Part shown: positions 43,896-54,206 of the stretch, piece by piece
Layout of the letters: each line of letters opens with the position of its first letter
How positions within the stretch are numbered: the stretch's first letter is position 1
Assembly: GCA_963697675.1 (NCBI GenBank)
Contig: CAVOOW010000006.1
Coordinates: forward strand, 496,001-560,000
Length of the DNA: 64,000 nt
From: CAVOOW01 sp963697675
GTDB taxonomy: Bacteria; Actinomycetota; Actinomycetes; JACCUZ01
Direction: 5' to 3'
The notes under the pieces: model-generated
The model's database searches: none
Told to the model about the DNA's origin: nothing
What the model saw: the letters and a program-made list of their open reading frames with translations, nothing else
Position numbers and translations under genes: made by a program

Positions 43896-46680
43896 TCAGT
43901 CGAATCGGGCGATCTGTGCATGCAGCGCCTGCAACTCGCGCGCCCGTCGCTCATAGGTCATACCCACAATCAGCAGCAGCAGACCTGCTCCGGCGATGAC
44001 AGACCACCGGGGCACAGCGGCATAAAACGCCACAAGATAGGGCGAAAGTTGTACGAAGGCATCGATCGCCAGGACTCCCCCACCGATGACCAGCGGTGCC
44101 TTGAGCCGTCGGGCGATGCCCGAGCAGAGCACCACGAGGGCGGCCAGACCCAGCAGCATCGGTCGCAGGTTGCCCGGGTCGGTGACCGCGCGCAGCAGGC
44201 TGGGACCCAACACGAGGCACAGCCCCGTCGCATACGCGCGCCACGACGAGTACGCCGGGTCGCGACGGCGACGCCACATGCCGAGCGTCACGAGGGCGAC
44301 GCCGGCCGGCACGGTGTAGGCCTCGGGTGCGTCGACGTCTGAGAGCACGAGGCGCACCCAGCTGCTCGCGGCGAGCAACCCACCCGCCGCCCAGCCGACA
44401 CCCTGCCGCCAGGGCAGCCCCGGCCGCAGCGCCACGATGGCGGCCGCCACCCCGGCTGCGAGCAGGGCCAGCCAGAGCCGGTCGGCGTCGAGTGCGGAAA
44501 GGGCGACGCCCACGGCAGCGCACACGACGGCCGGCGCGGTCACGTCGTCGCGCAACGTCGTGGGAAACAGCTTTGCCGTACGCGCGGTGACGGCACCGCT
44601 CGCGTCCAGCCAGACCGCAGCGACGGCGAGCACTCCGGCCGTCACCGTGACCGCGAGCCCCGCGCTCGCAGTCGAGCCACCACCCCAGAGGGTCAGCGTC
44701 GCGGCCTCCGCGCACACCGAAACGGTCGCGATGACCACCAGTCCGCGTCGCACGGTGGTGACGAGCGGGAGCGTCGCGGCGCCGCTCGCGGCCAGCGCAC
44801 AGAGCCCCAGCGCGAGGCTCCACACGGCCGGCCAGCCCGCGCCCCCGGCGCGAGCCAGTGCCGCCGCCTCGGCGATGACGGACAGCGTGGCCGCGGTGGC
44901 AAGGCTCAGCCGTACGGGTGCCAGAGCGGGTCTGCCGCCGACCAGCACAGCCGCAGCGGTGAGCACCGCGGCTGCTGTCGCCAGTGCGGCCAGGGTGGTG
45001 GCCTGTCCGGCCAGTGACCACGCGACGGCCAGCCCGAGCACGGCCAGCCCGGTCGCGGAGCAGACGGCGCCCCAGGCGAGGGGGCCACGGCGCAGCAGCC
45101 AGGCACCGACGAGCACCAGCGCCGCGGCAACCGCCAGGTCGATCAGGACAGCGACCCCGAACGTCAGGTCCGTCGCGACCGGCAGCGTGAGTGCGGCGAG
45201 CGCGGCGAGTGGCACTGCGATCTGGGCGATGGGCCGGAACCCGTGGACGCGGTCGGCGACGCACAGCGCGAGGGCGACGCAGGCCAGCAGCAGCGGGATC
45301 TCCATCCCCCAGCTCAGAGTCGTGCTGTAGTCGACCAGGTCGAGCATCTGCCGCGCCGAGCCGCTGGTGCCGCCCTGCCACGGGCGATCGAGCCAGCCGA
45401 GGTGCCCGCCGATGACGACGCCGATGGCAGTCACGGCGGCCAGCCCCGGCGCGACCGACGCCGTGAGCGCGACGAACGCAGGGCCGCGACGGTGCCGCCG
45501 AGGCACGGCGACCGCGAGCACCAGCAGCGCGACGGCCACCGCGGAGAGCACGAGCGGGAGCCAGAAGGAGTCGACCCGATCCGCGGGCACCGCCCAGGCC
45601 GCGGCCACGACCAAACCAGCTGACGCCGTGCCGGCGGCCGCAGCCAGCATGGGCAGCCGGGCGCCGGCGACGACGCCACCGGCGGCCACCACCGCGAGGA
45701 CGAGCAGCAGCGCGGTGCCGGGCACGAGAGAACCCGTCTCGTCGTAGGCCGCCAACAGGGCAGCGCCGCTCGCCACCAGCCACGCGAGTCCGGCGCCGCC
45801 GGCGAACACGATCCGCACGTCGCGCGACCGGGGGACCTTGAGCCCGCCGGCGGCCAGCCCGAGGGCCAGGACCGCGGCGAGGGCGAACCCGGCGGCTGAC
45901 ACGGCAGCCGGGTGGGACGAGATGTCGGCCAGGTGGGCGGTGAGCAGCGGCACGGACAGCTGGCTCAGCACGGCGGCGGAGATGCGCAGGGAACGAGTGG
46001 GTACGACCACGGTGGTGGCCGCACAGAGCGCGGCGACCACCGCAGAGGCGCCCGCCCAGTAGCTGAGGCCGCTGACCTGGTCGAGGCCCGCCAGCCCCGC
46101 GCTGCGCGCACCGAGGGCGTCGAGCAGCGCGAGTCCCACGGTCAGCAGGGAGACCGCTTCCGCGGTCGAGGCAAGACCGCGCCGCCCCGCGACTGCCGCG
46201 CCGGCGCCGGCCAGCACGGTGGCGCCGGTCATGATCGCGGCCCGGCCCCCGATGCCGAGCACCGACCACGACACCACGAGGAAGATCACGGCGGCGACGG
46301 CGAGCAGCCCGACGCCGAGCGACAACAGGAGGTTCTGGACCTTGCGGCGGGTCCACTCCGGAGCGGGCCGGGCCGCGGGCTTGTGAGTCACGGGGGCCAT
46401 GGCCGCGATGGGCGCGATGGGCGCAGCGCCGGCCGGCGCCTCCGTACCTGCCGCCTGACGAGTCCACGCGTGGTCGGGCGACACCTCCGCGCGCAGCACC
46501 CCGATCAGCCGCGACGCGCTCGACCAGCAGCGCGGCCGCCTGCACCGACGCCGACCACACCGCTCGGGCGGTCGGCCCGCTCAGGTCGACGGCGCAGGTC
46601 GGGCAGGTGGTCGAGGCCTTCAGCGGCGTGGCGCAGGACGGGCAGCGAGTGGCATCGGTCAGGATGCGTTCGTCGATCAT
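43896..46680 (-). CDS. Large polytopic membrane protein, SCO7613 C-terminal-domain type, with N-terminal zinc ribbon (frameshifted)
   Basis: About 928 residues. The start MIDERILTDATRCPSCATPLKASTTCPTCAVDLSG is a zinc ribbon with two CxxC pairs and lies in another frame from the rest; the join is near 46510 in a CGCG run where two bases appear to be missing. After a linker with WTRRKVQNLLLSLGVGLLAVAAVIFLVVSW come more than twenty hydrophobic segments, mostly Ala/Val/Leu with few charged residues, ending in MTYERRARELQALHAQIARF. This layout matches large actinobacterial proteins of unknown role related to streptomycete SCO7613. There are no catalytic motifs; a scaffold or transport role is speculative. 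The gene lies upstream of, and close to, the two-component genes. Confidence 0.75.
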
Positions 46681-46728
46681 GGAGTAAGGATCGGCCTCCA
46701 GGTGACCGGACTGCACCCGTGCGGGTAC

Positions 46729-48141
46729 TCAGCTGCGAGGTGAGTACTCCGGTAGGTACTCGGGCAGGTAGACGGACACGTACGCCGGCGCGTAGGCCGG
46801 GATGTCCTCAGGCACGTACTCCGGCTCGATCGGTTCCAGCGGGGTCGCGATGTCGATGTGGCGCACCACGTCGATCTCGAGGCGGCGAACCGGCGCCTCG
46901 ATGTCGTCGTGGAAGCCGAGGGGCGTGCGGGCACACAGCAGCCAGAGGCCACCGATGACCGCCGGCAGGCAGACGATCGCGGCGGCGTAGGCCGTCGAGA
47001 GGTGATCGGCGAGCAGGCCCGCCCCGCTCGCCCCCAGCGTCTGCCCGATGACCAGGAGTCCCATCAGCACGCTGAACGCACTCGCGCGCACCGCCGTCGG
47101 CAGCAGCGGTCCGACGACGACGTTGGCCGGCGAGAGCACCGCGAACAGCGCTCCAGAGGCAACGATCGCGACCACGGCGCCGACGTGGCTGCCGCTCAGG
47201 AAGCCGGCAGCGGCGACCAGCGCGGCGATCGTCGAGACGAGGCCGGCCGACCGCAGCAGCCGGCTCCGCCGACCCGAGTTGGGCAGCAGCACCGTGACCG
47301 CGAAGCTGCTCGTCGCCACTGCGGCCAACAGCACGCCCGGCACCCACGACGGGCCGTGGAGGTCGCGGACGTTGTAGACGACGACCAGCGCCTCGATGCC
47401 GACCCCGGAGGTCGCGGCGAGAACGCCGACGACCACCGCGAGACGCACCAGCGGCTGGCCGAAGACCGCGGCCGCGCCCTGGCGCAGCACCGACGAGGTC
47501 CGGCGCTCGGTGTCGACCCGGACCTGGGTCTTGGGCAGCCGCGCGACCAGCAGTGCGGAGATGGCGAAGGTGGAGGCGTTGAGCAGCAGGGCGCCGCTGG
47601 GCGTCGCCACCGCCAGGATGACGCCGCCGAGCGCATATCCGATGACCGTCCCCGCGTCGACCGTCAGAGCGGCCAGCGCCATGGCCGGTCCGTAGTGCTC
47701 GACCGGCACCAGCTCGCGGGTCGCCGCGGCGCGCGCGGCCGCAAAGGGCGGTCCGGCCAGACCTGCCACGGCGGCCCCGACGAGCAGCGCCCAGGTCGGC
47801 ACGGGAAGCGCCAGCACGACGAAGACGCCTGCTCGCAGCACGTCCGAGAGCACCATCACGAGGCGGCGGCCGTAGAGGTCCGCGAACTGCGACAGCAGCT
47901 GTCCCGGCCCGAGCCAGGCAATGAGCGAGGCGCCGACGACGAGGGAGGCCATCGTGGCCGAGCCGGTGCGGTGCAGGACGACGACCGCCAGGGTCAGCCG
48001 GCTGGCCCAGTCGCCGACGGTCGAGGCCAGCTGCGCGCACCAGATGAGCCGGTAGTCGCGGACGGCCAGGGGCGCGAGCAGCACGCGCAGCCGCGTGTTC
48101 GCGACTCGCGGGCGTTCCCGCCGACCCCGGGTGGCGACCAT
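46729..48141 (-). CDS. MFS transporter with Tyr/Pro-rich C-terminal tail
   Basis: A major facilitator superfamily protein of about 470 residues with some twelve membrane segments. The segment between helices 2 and 3 is LGPGQLLSQFADLYGRRLVMVLSDVLR, close to the conserved G-x-L-x-D-R/Y-G-R-R loop of drug:H+ antiporters of the enterobactin-exporter (EntS) group. Beyond the last helix the tail is repetitive, with YVPEDIPAYAPAYVSVYLPEYLPEYSP, an unusual alternation of Tyr and Pro. The start is probably ATG 48141; GTG/ATG codons further upstream are also in frame. The substrate cannot be read. It is followed by the SCO7613-type gene with a 48-base gap, so they may be co-transcribed. Confidence 0.83.
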   Translation of the reverse strand: MVATRGRRERPRVANTRLRVLLAPLAVRDYRLIWCAQLASTVGDWASRLTLAVVVLHRTGSATMASLVVGASLIAWLGPGQLLSQFADLYGRRLVMVLSDVLRAGVFVVLALPVPTWALLVGAAVAGLAGPPFAAARAAATRELVPVEHYGPAMALAALTVDAGTVIGYALGGVILAVATPSGALLLNASTFAISALLVARLPKTQVRVDTERRTSSVLRQGAAAVFGQPLVRLAVVVGVLAATSGVGIEALVVVYNVRDLHGPSWVPGVLLAAVATSSFAVTVLLPNSGRRSRLLRSAGLVSTIAALVAAAGFLSGSHVGAVVAIVASGALFAVLSPANVVVGPLLPTAVRASAFSVLMGLLVIGQTLGASGAGLLADHLSTAYAAAIVCLPAVIGGLWLLCARTPLGFHDDIEAPVRRLEIDVVRHIDIATPLEPIEPEYVPEDIPAYAPAYVSVYLPEYLPEYSPRS

Positions 48142-48343
48142 GTCTTCGCTGCCGCCTGACTCTCGGTTGCTACCCGGCGACCGGACGGCGGCTGGACCGC
48201 GTAACCGGGCGAGGTCACGACAGATCCACAACATGACAGACAAAAATCGGTATTGCGGGACTCGTGTGGAGATCTTGACGCACTCTTTGTCGTCAAGCCG
48301 TCACCAACAGTGGCCGAGCGGCGCACTCAGGATCGCTGTTTCT

Positions 48344-48379
48344 GTGCTCAGATTCCGACTCCACTCGCATTCTGAGCAC
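48344..48379 (+). repeat. 9-base inverted repeat in the intergenic space 48142-48410
   Basis: GTGCTCAGA (48344-48352) and TCTGAGCAC (48371-48379) form a perfect stem with an 18-base loop between two minus-strand genes. A second, weaker pair CTTGACG/CGTCAAG lies around 48276-48298. Neither has a T-run on the minus strand. It may mark the end of the upstream carboxylase transcript or the control region of the MFS gene. I see no other content in this 269-base gap. Confidence 0.5.
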
Positions 48380-48410
48380 GAAAATGCTGACCTTGGGCGG
48401 GCCAGCCGGA

Positions 48411-49980
48411 TCAGACCGGAGTCACGCCGTGCCGGCGCCGCGAGAACGAGCGGTCCTTGCCGCGCGCGAGGCGGAACCGCCGGACCAGCTCACCCCGCAG
48501 GGCGTCCGGGGTCACGATGTCGTCGACCACGAGCTCGCTGGCCAGCCGCACGATGTCGATGTCGATGTCGTACTCGGCCCGCTTGGCCGCGACGAATGCC
48601 GCCCGCTCATCGTCGTCCTCGATCTCGGCGATCTTGTTCGCATAGACCGCGTTGACCGCTGCCTCGGCGCCCATGACGGCGATCTTGGCCGTCGGCAGGG
48701 CCAGGGTCGCGTCCGGCTCGAAGCCCGGACCGGCCATCGCATAGAGCCCGGCACCGTAGGCCTTGCGTACGACGACGCAGATCTTGGCGATGGTGGCCTC
48801 CGAGACGGCGCTGATCATCTTGGCGCCGTGCCGGATGATGCCCTGCTTCTCGACGACCGAGCCGACCATGAAACCGGGCACGTCGGAGAGGAAGAGCAGC
48901 GGCACGTTGAACGCGTCGCACAGCTGGATGAACCGGGTCGCCTTGTCCGCGGAGTCGACGAACAGCACGCCGCCCTTGAACATCGAGTTGTTGCCGACCA
49001 CACCCACCACCTCGCCCTCGAGGCGGCCGAACCCGATCGTCACCTCCCTGGCCCACAGCGCGTGGATCTCGAAGAACGACCCTTCGTCGAGCAGCCCCTT
49101 GATGTAGCGCCGCATGTCGAACGCCTGCCGGTCGCTCGTGGGGACGAGCGCCGCGAGGTCGACGTTCGCCGGGAGGGGGTACGGGGTCGGTGGCGGGCGG
49201 AGTGCCTTCCCAGCTGGAAGGGAGGTAGGACAGGTACGCCCGCACGGCGTCCAGGGCTGCCTGCTCGTCCTTGACCAGGAAGTGGCCGACGCCGGACTCG
49301 GTGCAGTGCACCCGGGCGCCACCCATCGCCTCGAGGGTGGTCTTCTCACCGGTCACCATCTCGACCATGCGGTCGGAGCCGAGGTACATCGACGCGTTGC
49401 CCTCGACCATGATCACGACGTCGCAGAAGGCGGGGATGTAGGCGCCGCCGGCCGCGGAGGGGCCGAAGAGCGCGCACACCTGTGGGATCGACCCGCTCGC
49501 GCGTACCTGATTCCAAAAGATCTTCCCGGCCCCACGGCGGCCGGGGAAGAGGTCGACCTGGTCGGTGATCCGGGCGCCTGCGGAGTCGACGAGATAGACC
49601 ATCGGCACGCCGGTGCCGTAGGCCGTCTCGATGATCCGGATGATCTTCTCGACCGTTCGGGCTCCCCAGGAGCCGGCCTTGACCGTCGAGTCGTTGGCCA
49701 TCAAACAGACCGGGCGGCCGTCGATGGTGGCCGCGCCGGTGACCACTCCGTCGGCGGGCAGGTCGCCCGCACTGACGTTGGCGAACACCCCGTCCTCGAC
49801 GAACGACCCGTCGTCGACGAGCAGGCGGACGCGTTCGCGGGCGAACAGCTTGCCCTTGGCCGCGTTGGCCTGGTGGCGCTTGGCGGCCCCGCCCTGCTCG
49901 ATGCCCGCGCGCAGGTCAGGAACGGGCGGATGCTCGGGCATCGGGTTGTGCGGCACGGTCGGCTCTGGCCGGGCGGACAC
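48411..49980 (-). CDS. Acyl-CoA carboxylase carboxyltransferase (beta) subunit (frameshifted)
   Basis: A carboxyltransferase of the AccD/PccB family, about 522 residues, that moves carboxyl groups from carboxybiotin to acyl-CoA. The N-terminal half has GKLFARERVRLLVDDGSFVEDG, MANDSTVKAGSWGARTVEKI and VDSAGARITDQVDLFPGRRGAGKIF plus GPSAAGGAYIPAFCDVVIMV. The C-terminal half, in another frame, has DMRRYIKGLLDEGSFFEIHALWAREVTIGFGRLEG, FLSDVPGFMVGSVVEKQGIIRHGAK and AKICVVVRKAYGAGLYAMAGPGFEP. The join is near 49165. The SAGARI motif makes it closer to methylcrotonyl-/geranyl-CoA or AccD1-type enzymes than to PccB. The GTG start is near 49980 with GAGG upstream. Confidence 0.85.
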
Positions 49981-50014
49981 GGTCACCTCGCGTTGACTGT
50001 CAGGTCCGGCGAGC

Positions 50015-51742
50015 CTAACGGTCGGCTTCGGAGCCCAGCCGACTCGCCGGGAGGGTGATGCCCTCAGCGGACCGTTCGGCGAGCGCCGGCCCTCCACCTG
50101 TGACCGCGACGGTCACGAGCGATCGGAGCACCGGCTCGAAGCCGGCGAACGACATGCTGATGGGGTCGCCGTAGATCTCGACCAGCCACCCGTAGCCCGC
50201 GCCATTGGCGCCAGCGGCCATGAAGCAGGTGTAGCCGGCGGTGACGAGCGACTGCTCCTCGGCGGGGTCGTTGGCAGCCTCGCCATGGCCGTCGCCCTCG
50301 CCGAGCTCGACCAGGAACGCGGCGGCGTCACGTATCGCGGCGCGACTGGCCGGGAAGTCGTCGAGGGGGAACTGCGCCCCGATCTCGGACTGCGCGATGC
50401 CGTTCGCGTCGAGGTTCTCGGCGAAGCGCTGGACGGAGCTGCTCATGCTGACGAGCGTGTCTCCGCCGTCCCGTGCGCGTGAGACCCACCAGGCAGCGCC
50501 GTCCAGCAGCAGCAGGACGTGGTCGGCCATCGCCTCGAGCCGCGTCTGCACGGAGCAGCCGCGCAGCCGATCGAGAACCTCATAGCCCGCCTCGAGAACG
50601 GCCAGGCCGTCGACGGCGAGGCGCCCACGCCGCGCGCGACGGTCGACGTGTGACTCCTCAGGTACGTCGGCTGCGGTGCTGCCGGCGACGACAGGCTTGC
50701 GGCTGCCCGAGCGCTTCGCGCGATATTGCGCGGCATCCGCCAGGCGGAAGAGCCGCAGCGGGGTCTGGAACGGTCCCGGAGGCGAGTCCGTGGACGCGAC
50801 GCCGCAGGACACCCCGGTGCTCAGGGGCTGGTTGTCGACGATGCGGCACAGCTCCTCGGCGACCTCGACAGCCTGATCGGCAGGAACGCCGGTCGTGACG
50901 ATGCAGAACTCGTCACCGCCGATGCGGGCCGCCAGGCTGCCGTGCGCGAGCCCGCTGGCGCGGCTGACGGCCTCCGCCACCGCCACGATGAGGCGGTCAC
51001 CTGCCTCGTGGCCGAACGAGTCGTTGACCTGCTTGAGCTTGTTGATGTCCGCGAGAACCAACGACACCGGCGTGCCGTTCTCGGTGTAGTCGGCCATGCT
51101 CGCCTCGAGCCGCTCGTCGACGGCTCGCCGGTTGGCCAGTCCCGTGAGCGGGTCCTGGAAGGCCAGCCGCTCGATGCGGGCCAAGTGGTCGGCCTGCACG
51201 ACGCCGGCGGCCACCTGGGTCGCCACCGCGAGACCGAAGTCGATGTCGGTCGGGGCGAACCGCCGCTGCCCCTTGGAGCGGGTCGCGTAGATGGCGCCCC
51301 AGACCCGTGCGTCGACGACCAGGGGGATGCCGATGCACGAGTCCTTGTGGAGCTGTGTGAGCAGGTCGGCCTCGGACGTGCCGTCGTCCACGTCCGAGAC
51401 GTAGGCGTGGCGGGTCTCGATCAGCCGGCGGGACTTGGGATAGTCCGCCGGGGCGTAGACCTCGTCGGCCGGGAAGCGGAGCTCGTCGGGGCCAAGGACG
51501 CCGACGTTGACCAGGACGCGGAAGACGCCGCGTTCCCGGTCCCAACGCGACACCGACAACGAGGAGGCGTCCAGCGCCCGACGCGCCTCCTCGGCGGTCA
51601 GCTCGATGAGGTCCTCGAACTTGTTGATGGCGCCGACGACCTTGGCGATGTCGATCAGTGCCCGAAGCCGGGCAGCGTCAGGGGAGGCCGCGTCACCGCC
51701 TAGTTCGCGGGACGCCAGCCCTCGATGCTCATCGTCGCCCAA
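50015..51742 (-). CDS. Diguanylate cyclase with GAF domain
   Basis: A 575-residue signalling protein. Residues about 25-190 form a GAF-like sensor (LRALIDIAKVVGAINKFEDLIELTAEEARRALDASSLSVS ... DSCIGIPLVVDARVWGAIYATRSKG). The GGDEF domain follows: FQDPLTGLANRRAVDERLE, VLADINKLKQVNDSFGHEAGD and an intact active site, ARIGGDEFCIVTTG. This makes cyclic-di-GMP from two GTP. The RxxD inhibitory site expected just before the GGDEF motif is absent, so product inhibition through that site is unlikely. A further 190-residue C-terminal region contains LEAMADHVLLLLDGAAWWVSRARDGGD and resembles a second degenerate GAF domain. No EAL domain is present. The start at 51742 follows 129 bases of spacer behind the HMG-CoA lyase gene. 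Confidence 0.88.
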   Translation of the reverse strand: MGDDEHRGLASRELGGDAASPDAARLRALIDIAKVVGAINKFEDLIELTAEEARRALDASSLSVSRWDRERGVFRVLVNVGVLGPDELRFPADEVYAPADYPKSRRLIETRHAYVSDVDDGTSEADLLTQLHKDSCIGIPLVVDARVWGAIYATRSKGQRRFAPTDIDFGLAVATQVAAGVVQADHLARIERLAFQDPLTGLANRRAVDERLEASMADYTENGTPVSLVLADINKLKQVNDSFGHEAGDRLIVAVAEAVSRASGLAHGSLAARIGGDEFCIVTTGVPADQAVEVAEELCRIVDNQPLSTGVSCGVASTDSPPGPFQTPLRLFRLADAAQYRAKRSGSRKPVVAGSTAADVPEESHVDRRARRGRLAVDGLAVLEAGYEVLDRLRGCSVQTRLEAMADHVLLLLDGAAWWVSRARDGGDTLVSMSSSVQRFAENLDANGIAQSEIGAQFPLDDFPASRAAIRDAAAFLVELGEGDGHGEAANDPAEEQSLVTAGYTCFMAAGANGAGYGWLVEIYGDPISMSFAGFEPVLRSLVTVAVTGGGPALAERSAEGITLPASRLGSEADR

Positions 51743-51871
51743 ACCGGACCTCCTGTGACAAGCATCGCTGGTGCGGCCCTGTCCTGCCGATTCCTGCGCA
51801 GAACCTGTCCTTTGTGACTACCACGGTGTCCTACTTACGGTGATTTCGGCGATGGCGCAACTCGGAGTCCG

Positions 51872-52783
51872 TCAGCCGATGGTGCGCGTACGCGGACCGG
51901 CTCGCAGCACCTGCGAGGACAGGGTCCGGCCGACGATGCGCTCCGCCTCGGCGGCCGCGGCGATCATCGCGTCGAGGTCGACGCCCGTGGCCACGCCCAT
52001 GTCCTCGACCATGTGGACGAGCTCCTCGGTCGCGATGTTGCCGGTCGCGCCCGGCGCATAGGGGCAGCCGCCGAGCCCCCCGACCGACGCGTCGAACTCG
52101 CTGACCCCGAGCTGCAGCGCCGCCAGAACGTTGGCCAGCCCGGTGCCGCGGGTGTTGTGGAAGTGCAGGAGCAGCGGAACCTCCGGATGTGCCGACCGGG
52201 TCTCCCCGACGAGGCTTGTCACGCGGGTCGGGGTCGCCATGCCGGTCGTGTCCCCGTACGCCAGCGAATCGGCACCGTCGCGCATCGCCCGCGACGCCAC
52301 GGCCACCACCCGCTCGACGGGAACGTCGCCCTCGTAGGGACACCCCCACGCCGTTGCGACGATCACTTGGACGGTCGCGCCGGCCGCGTGGACACGGTCG
52401 ACGATCGCCGCGATGTCGTCGAGGGACTCGTCGGTCGAGCGGTTGAGGTTCTTGCGGTTGTGGGTGTCCGAGGCCGACACGACGACCTCGATCTCCTGGA
52501 AACCGGCCGCGAGAGCGCGTTCGGTCCCTCGCAGGTTCGGCACCAGGGCCGAGTAGCGGACGTCCGGGCTGGGCGTGATCGCGGCCCATACCTCGGCGGC
52601 GTCGGCCATCTGCGGGATGGCTTTCGGGTGGACGAAGGAGACCGCTTCGATGCGCCCGACACCGGTCGTGGACAGCGCATCGATGAGTGCGACCTTGTCG
52701 GCGGTCGACACGACGTCCTCGTTCTGCAGCCCGTCGCGTGGCCCGACCTCGCGCAGCGACAGCCGCTCCGGCAGGTCACTCAT
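51872..52783 (-). CDS. mvaB: Hydroxymethylglutaryl-CoA lyase
   Basis: HMG-CoA lyase splits 3-hydroxy-3-methylglutaryl-CoA to acetyl-CoA and acetoacetate at the end of leucine breakdown. The protein has 303 residues: SLREVGPRDGLQNEDVV is the metal/substrate arginine motif, EAVSFVHPKAIPQMADA the early barrel, VLLHFHNTRGTGLANVLAALQLG the metal-binding HxH, and FDASVGGLGGCPYAPGATGNIATEELVHM contains the catalytic cysteine signature GGLGGCPYAPGA. It overlaps the upstream enoyl-CoA hydratase gene by four bases, so they are co-translated. With the CoA-transferase and the carboxylase beta subunits it fits a leucine/branched-chain catabolic setting. Confidence 0.94.
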   Translation of the reverse strand: MSDLPERLSLREVGPRDGLQNEDVVSTADKVALIDALSTTGVGRIEAVSFVHPKAIPQMADAAEVWAAITPSPDVRYSALVPNLRGTERALAAGFQEIEVVVSASDTHNRKNLNRSTDESLDDIAAIVDRVHAAGATVQVIVATAWGCPYEGDVPVERVVAVASRAMRDGADSLAYGDTTGMATPTRVTSLVGETRSAHPEVPLLLHFHNTRGTGLANVLAALQLGVSEFDASVGGLGGCPYAPGATGNIATEELVHMVEDMGVATGVDLDAMIAAAAEAERIVGRTLSSQVLRAGPRTRTIG

Positions 52784-53598
52784 CCGCCCTGCCCTCCTTC
52801 CGGCCAGGCGGGCTTGCGCTTCTCGTTGAAGGCCGCCACACCCTCGGCCCGGTCGGCCGAGAACGCCGTCGCCCGCCAGGCCGCGTCCTCGATCTCCAGC
52901 CCGCCGGCCAGGTCGGCGTCGAGGCCCAGGCGCAGCGCCCGCTTCGCGTTGCGCACACCGACGGGCGAGTTGGCCGCGATCGTCACGGCCAGGGCGAGGG
53001 CTGCTTCGCGGTCGTCGCCCGCCGCGACCCGCCGGTCCACCAGCCCGAGCCGTTGGGCTTCGTCGACGTCGATCCTACGCCCGGTGAAGATCAGGTCGGC
53101 TGCGCGGGCCGAGCCGACCCGCCGGGACAGCAGCTGGGTGCCGCCACCACCCGGGATCACCCCGACGGTCACCTCCGGCAGGCCGAGCACCGCGGTCTCG
53201 TCGCAGACGATCAGGTCGCAGGACAGCGCGAACTCGAACCCGCCGCCGAGCGCGAAGCCGTGGACCGCCGCGATGGTGGGCACCGGGAGGTCGAGCACGC
53301 CCCCGAACGCGGCCCGGAAATGCGGACGCTGAGCCAGCAGGTCGGCGTCACTGAAACCGTTGCGTTCCTTGAGGTCGGCACCGACGCAGAACGCCTTGGC
53401 CGAGCTCGAGGAGAGCACGACAGCGCGTACGCCGTCATCGGCCGCCACCTCGCGCGTGACCTCGCCGAGCTCCTGGGCCATCGCCGTGGACAGGGCGTTG
53501 TGCGCTTCCGGCCGGTCGAGCACGATCTCCACCACGTGACTGCGGTCGTCGTGTCGACGTACGGAGATGTGCACAGCAGTGGAGGCTAACGCGACCAC
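52780..53598 (-). CDS. Enoyl-CoA hydratase/isomerase (possible methylglutaconyl-CoA hydratase)
   Basis: A crotonase-fold protein of about 272 residues. The oxyanion-hole motif AFCVGADLKERNGF is near residue 70; HGFALGGGFEFALSCDLIVCDETAVLGLPEVTVGVIPGGGGTQLLSRRVG contains the two glutamate positions (FEFALSCD and LPEVTVG) used for water addition. This GADLKER variant occurs in methylglutaconyl-CoA hydratases, consistent with the adjacent HMG-CoA lyase, which uses its product. Substrate assignment is inference. The start could be GTG 53598 or GTG 53574; the first has GAGG about ten bases upstream. The gene shares ATGA with mvaB. Confidence 0.87.
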   Translation of the reverse strand: MVALASTAVHISVRRHDDRSHVVEIVLDRPEAHNALSTAMAQELGEVTREVAADDGVRAVVLSSSSAKAFCVGADLKERNGFSDADLLAQRPHFRAAFGGVLDLPVPTIAAVHGFALGGGFEFALSCDLIVCDETAVLGLPEVTVGVIPGGGGTQLLSRRVGSARAADLIFTGRRIDVDEAQRLGLVDRRVAAGDDREAALALAVTIAANSPVGVRNAKRALRLGLDADLAGGLEIEDAAWRATAFSADRAEGVAAFNEKRKPAWPEGGQGG

Positions 53599-53604
53599 GC
53601 CGGA

Positions 53605-54168
53605 CTACCAGCCTCGGTGGTCCTCGTCGTGCTCGGCAGGGCTGTCGGGGTCACCGCGTCGGCGTTCCTCGTCGTCCTCCGCAAGACGGTAGAGGTCCCG
53701 CTGCACATCCTCGACGTGGGGCACGTCGCGCAGGACGAGCTGGCCGCGTTCGCCGGCCGACTCGACGACCAGCGTGCCGCAGCCCAGGATGCGCTCGAGG
53801 ATGCCGGAGTGGTCGAAGCTCACGTCGTTGACCCGCGACATCGGCATGTCGCGACCGTGCCGGGCCAGAATGCCGACGCGGGTGATGATGCGGCGGTCGG
53901 TGACAACGTAGGACGTCGTGATCCACCGCAGGAAAGGCCAGACGGTCCAGCGGGCCACGACCACCACGGCCACCACTCCCACCGCGATGCGCCCCCACTG
54001 CTGGAACTCGCCGCTGGGCACCTTGGCCGCGAGGAAAGACGCCGCCGGGCTGACCAGCAGCAGGACGAGCGTCGGCACGACGAGCTCTTTCCAGTGCGGC
54101 CGCAGGGCCATGGCTACGTGCTCGTCGTCGCCCAACAGGCGTTGCGGGATCCCGGTCACGTTCCGCAT
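53605..54168 (-). CDS. PH-domain-containing membrane protein (bPH_2, Rv3278c-like)
   Basis: A 187-residue protein with two membrane segments near the N-terminus, LVVPTLVLLLVSPAASFLAA and IAVGVVAVVVVARWTVWPFL. A bacterial pleckstrin-homology domain follows: YVVTDRRIITRVGILARHGRDMPMSRVNDVSFDHSGILERILGCGTLVVESAGERGQLVLRDVPHVEDVQRDLY. Such domains occur in membrane proteins of unknown role. The C-terminal tail is highly charged (EDDEERRRGDPDSPAEHDED). It precedes birA as in mycobacteria, which helps the assignment, but no biochemical function is known. ATG 54168 is the first in frame after the birA stop. Confidence 0.88.
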   Translation of the reverse strand: MRNVTGIPQRLLGDDEHVAMALRPHWKELVVPTLVLLLVSPAASFLAAKVPSGEFQQWGRIAVGVVAVVVVARWTVWPFLRWITTSYVVTDRRIITRVGILARHGRDMPMSRVNDVSFDHSGILERILGCGTLVVESAGERGQLVLRDVPHVEDVQRDLYRLAEDDEERRRGDPDSPAEHDEDHRGW

Positions 54169-54206
54169 TGTGCCCGACGCGACCCGGGGCAGCGGCGCAA
54201 TCCCCG

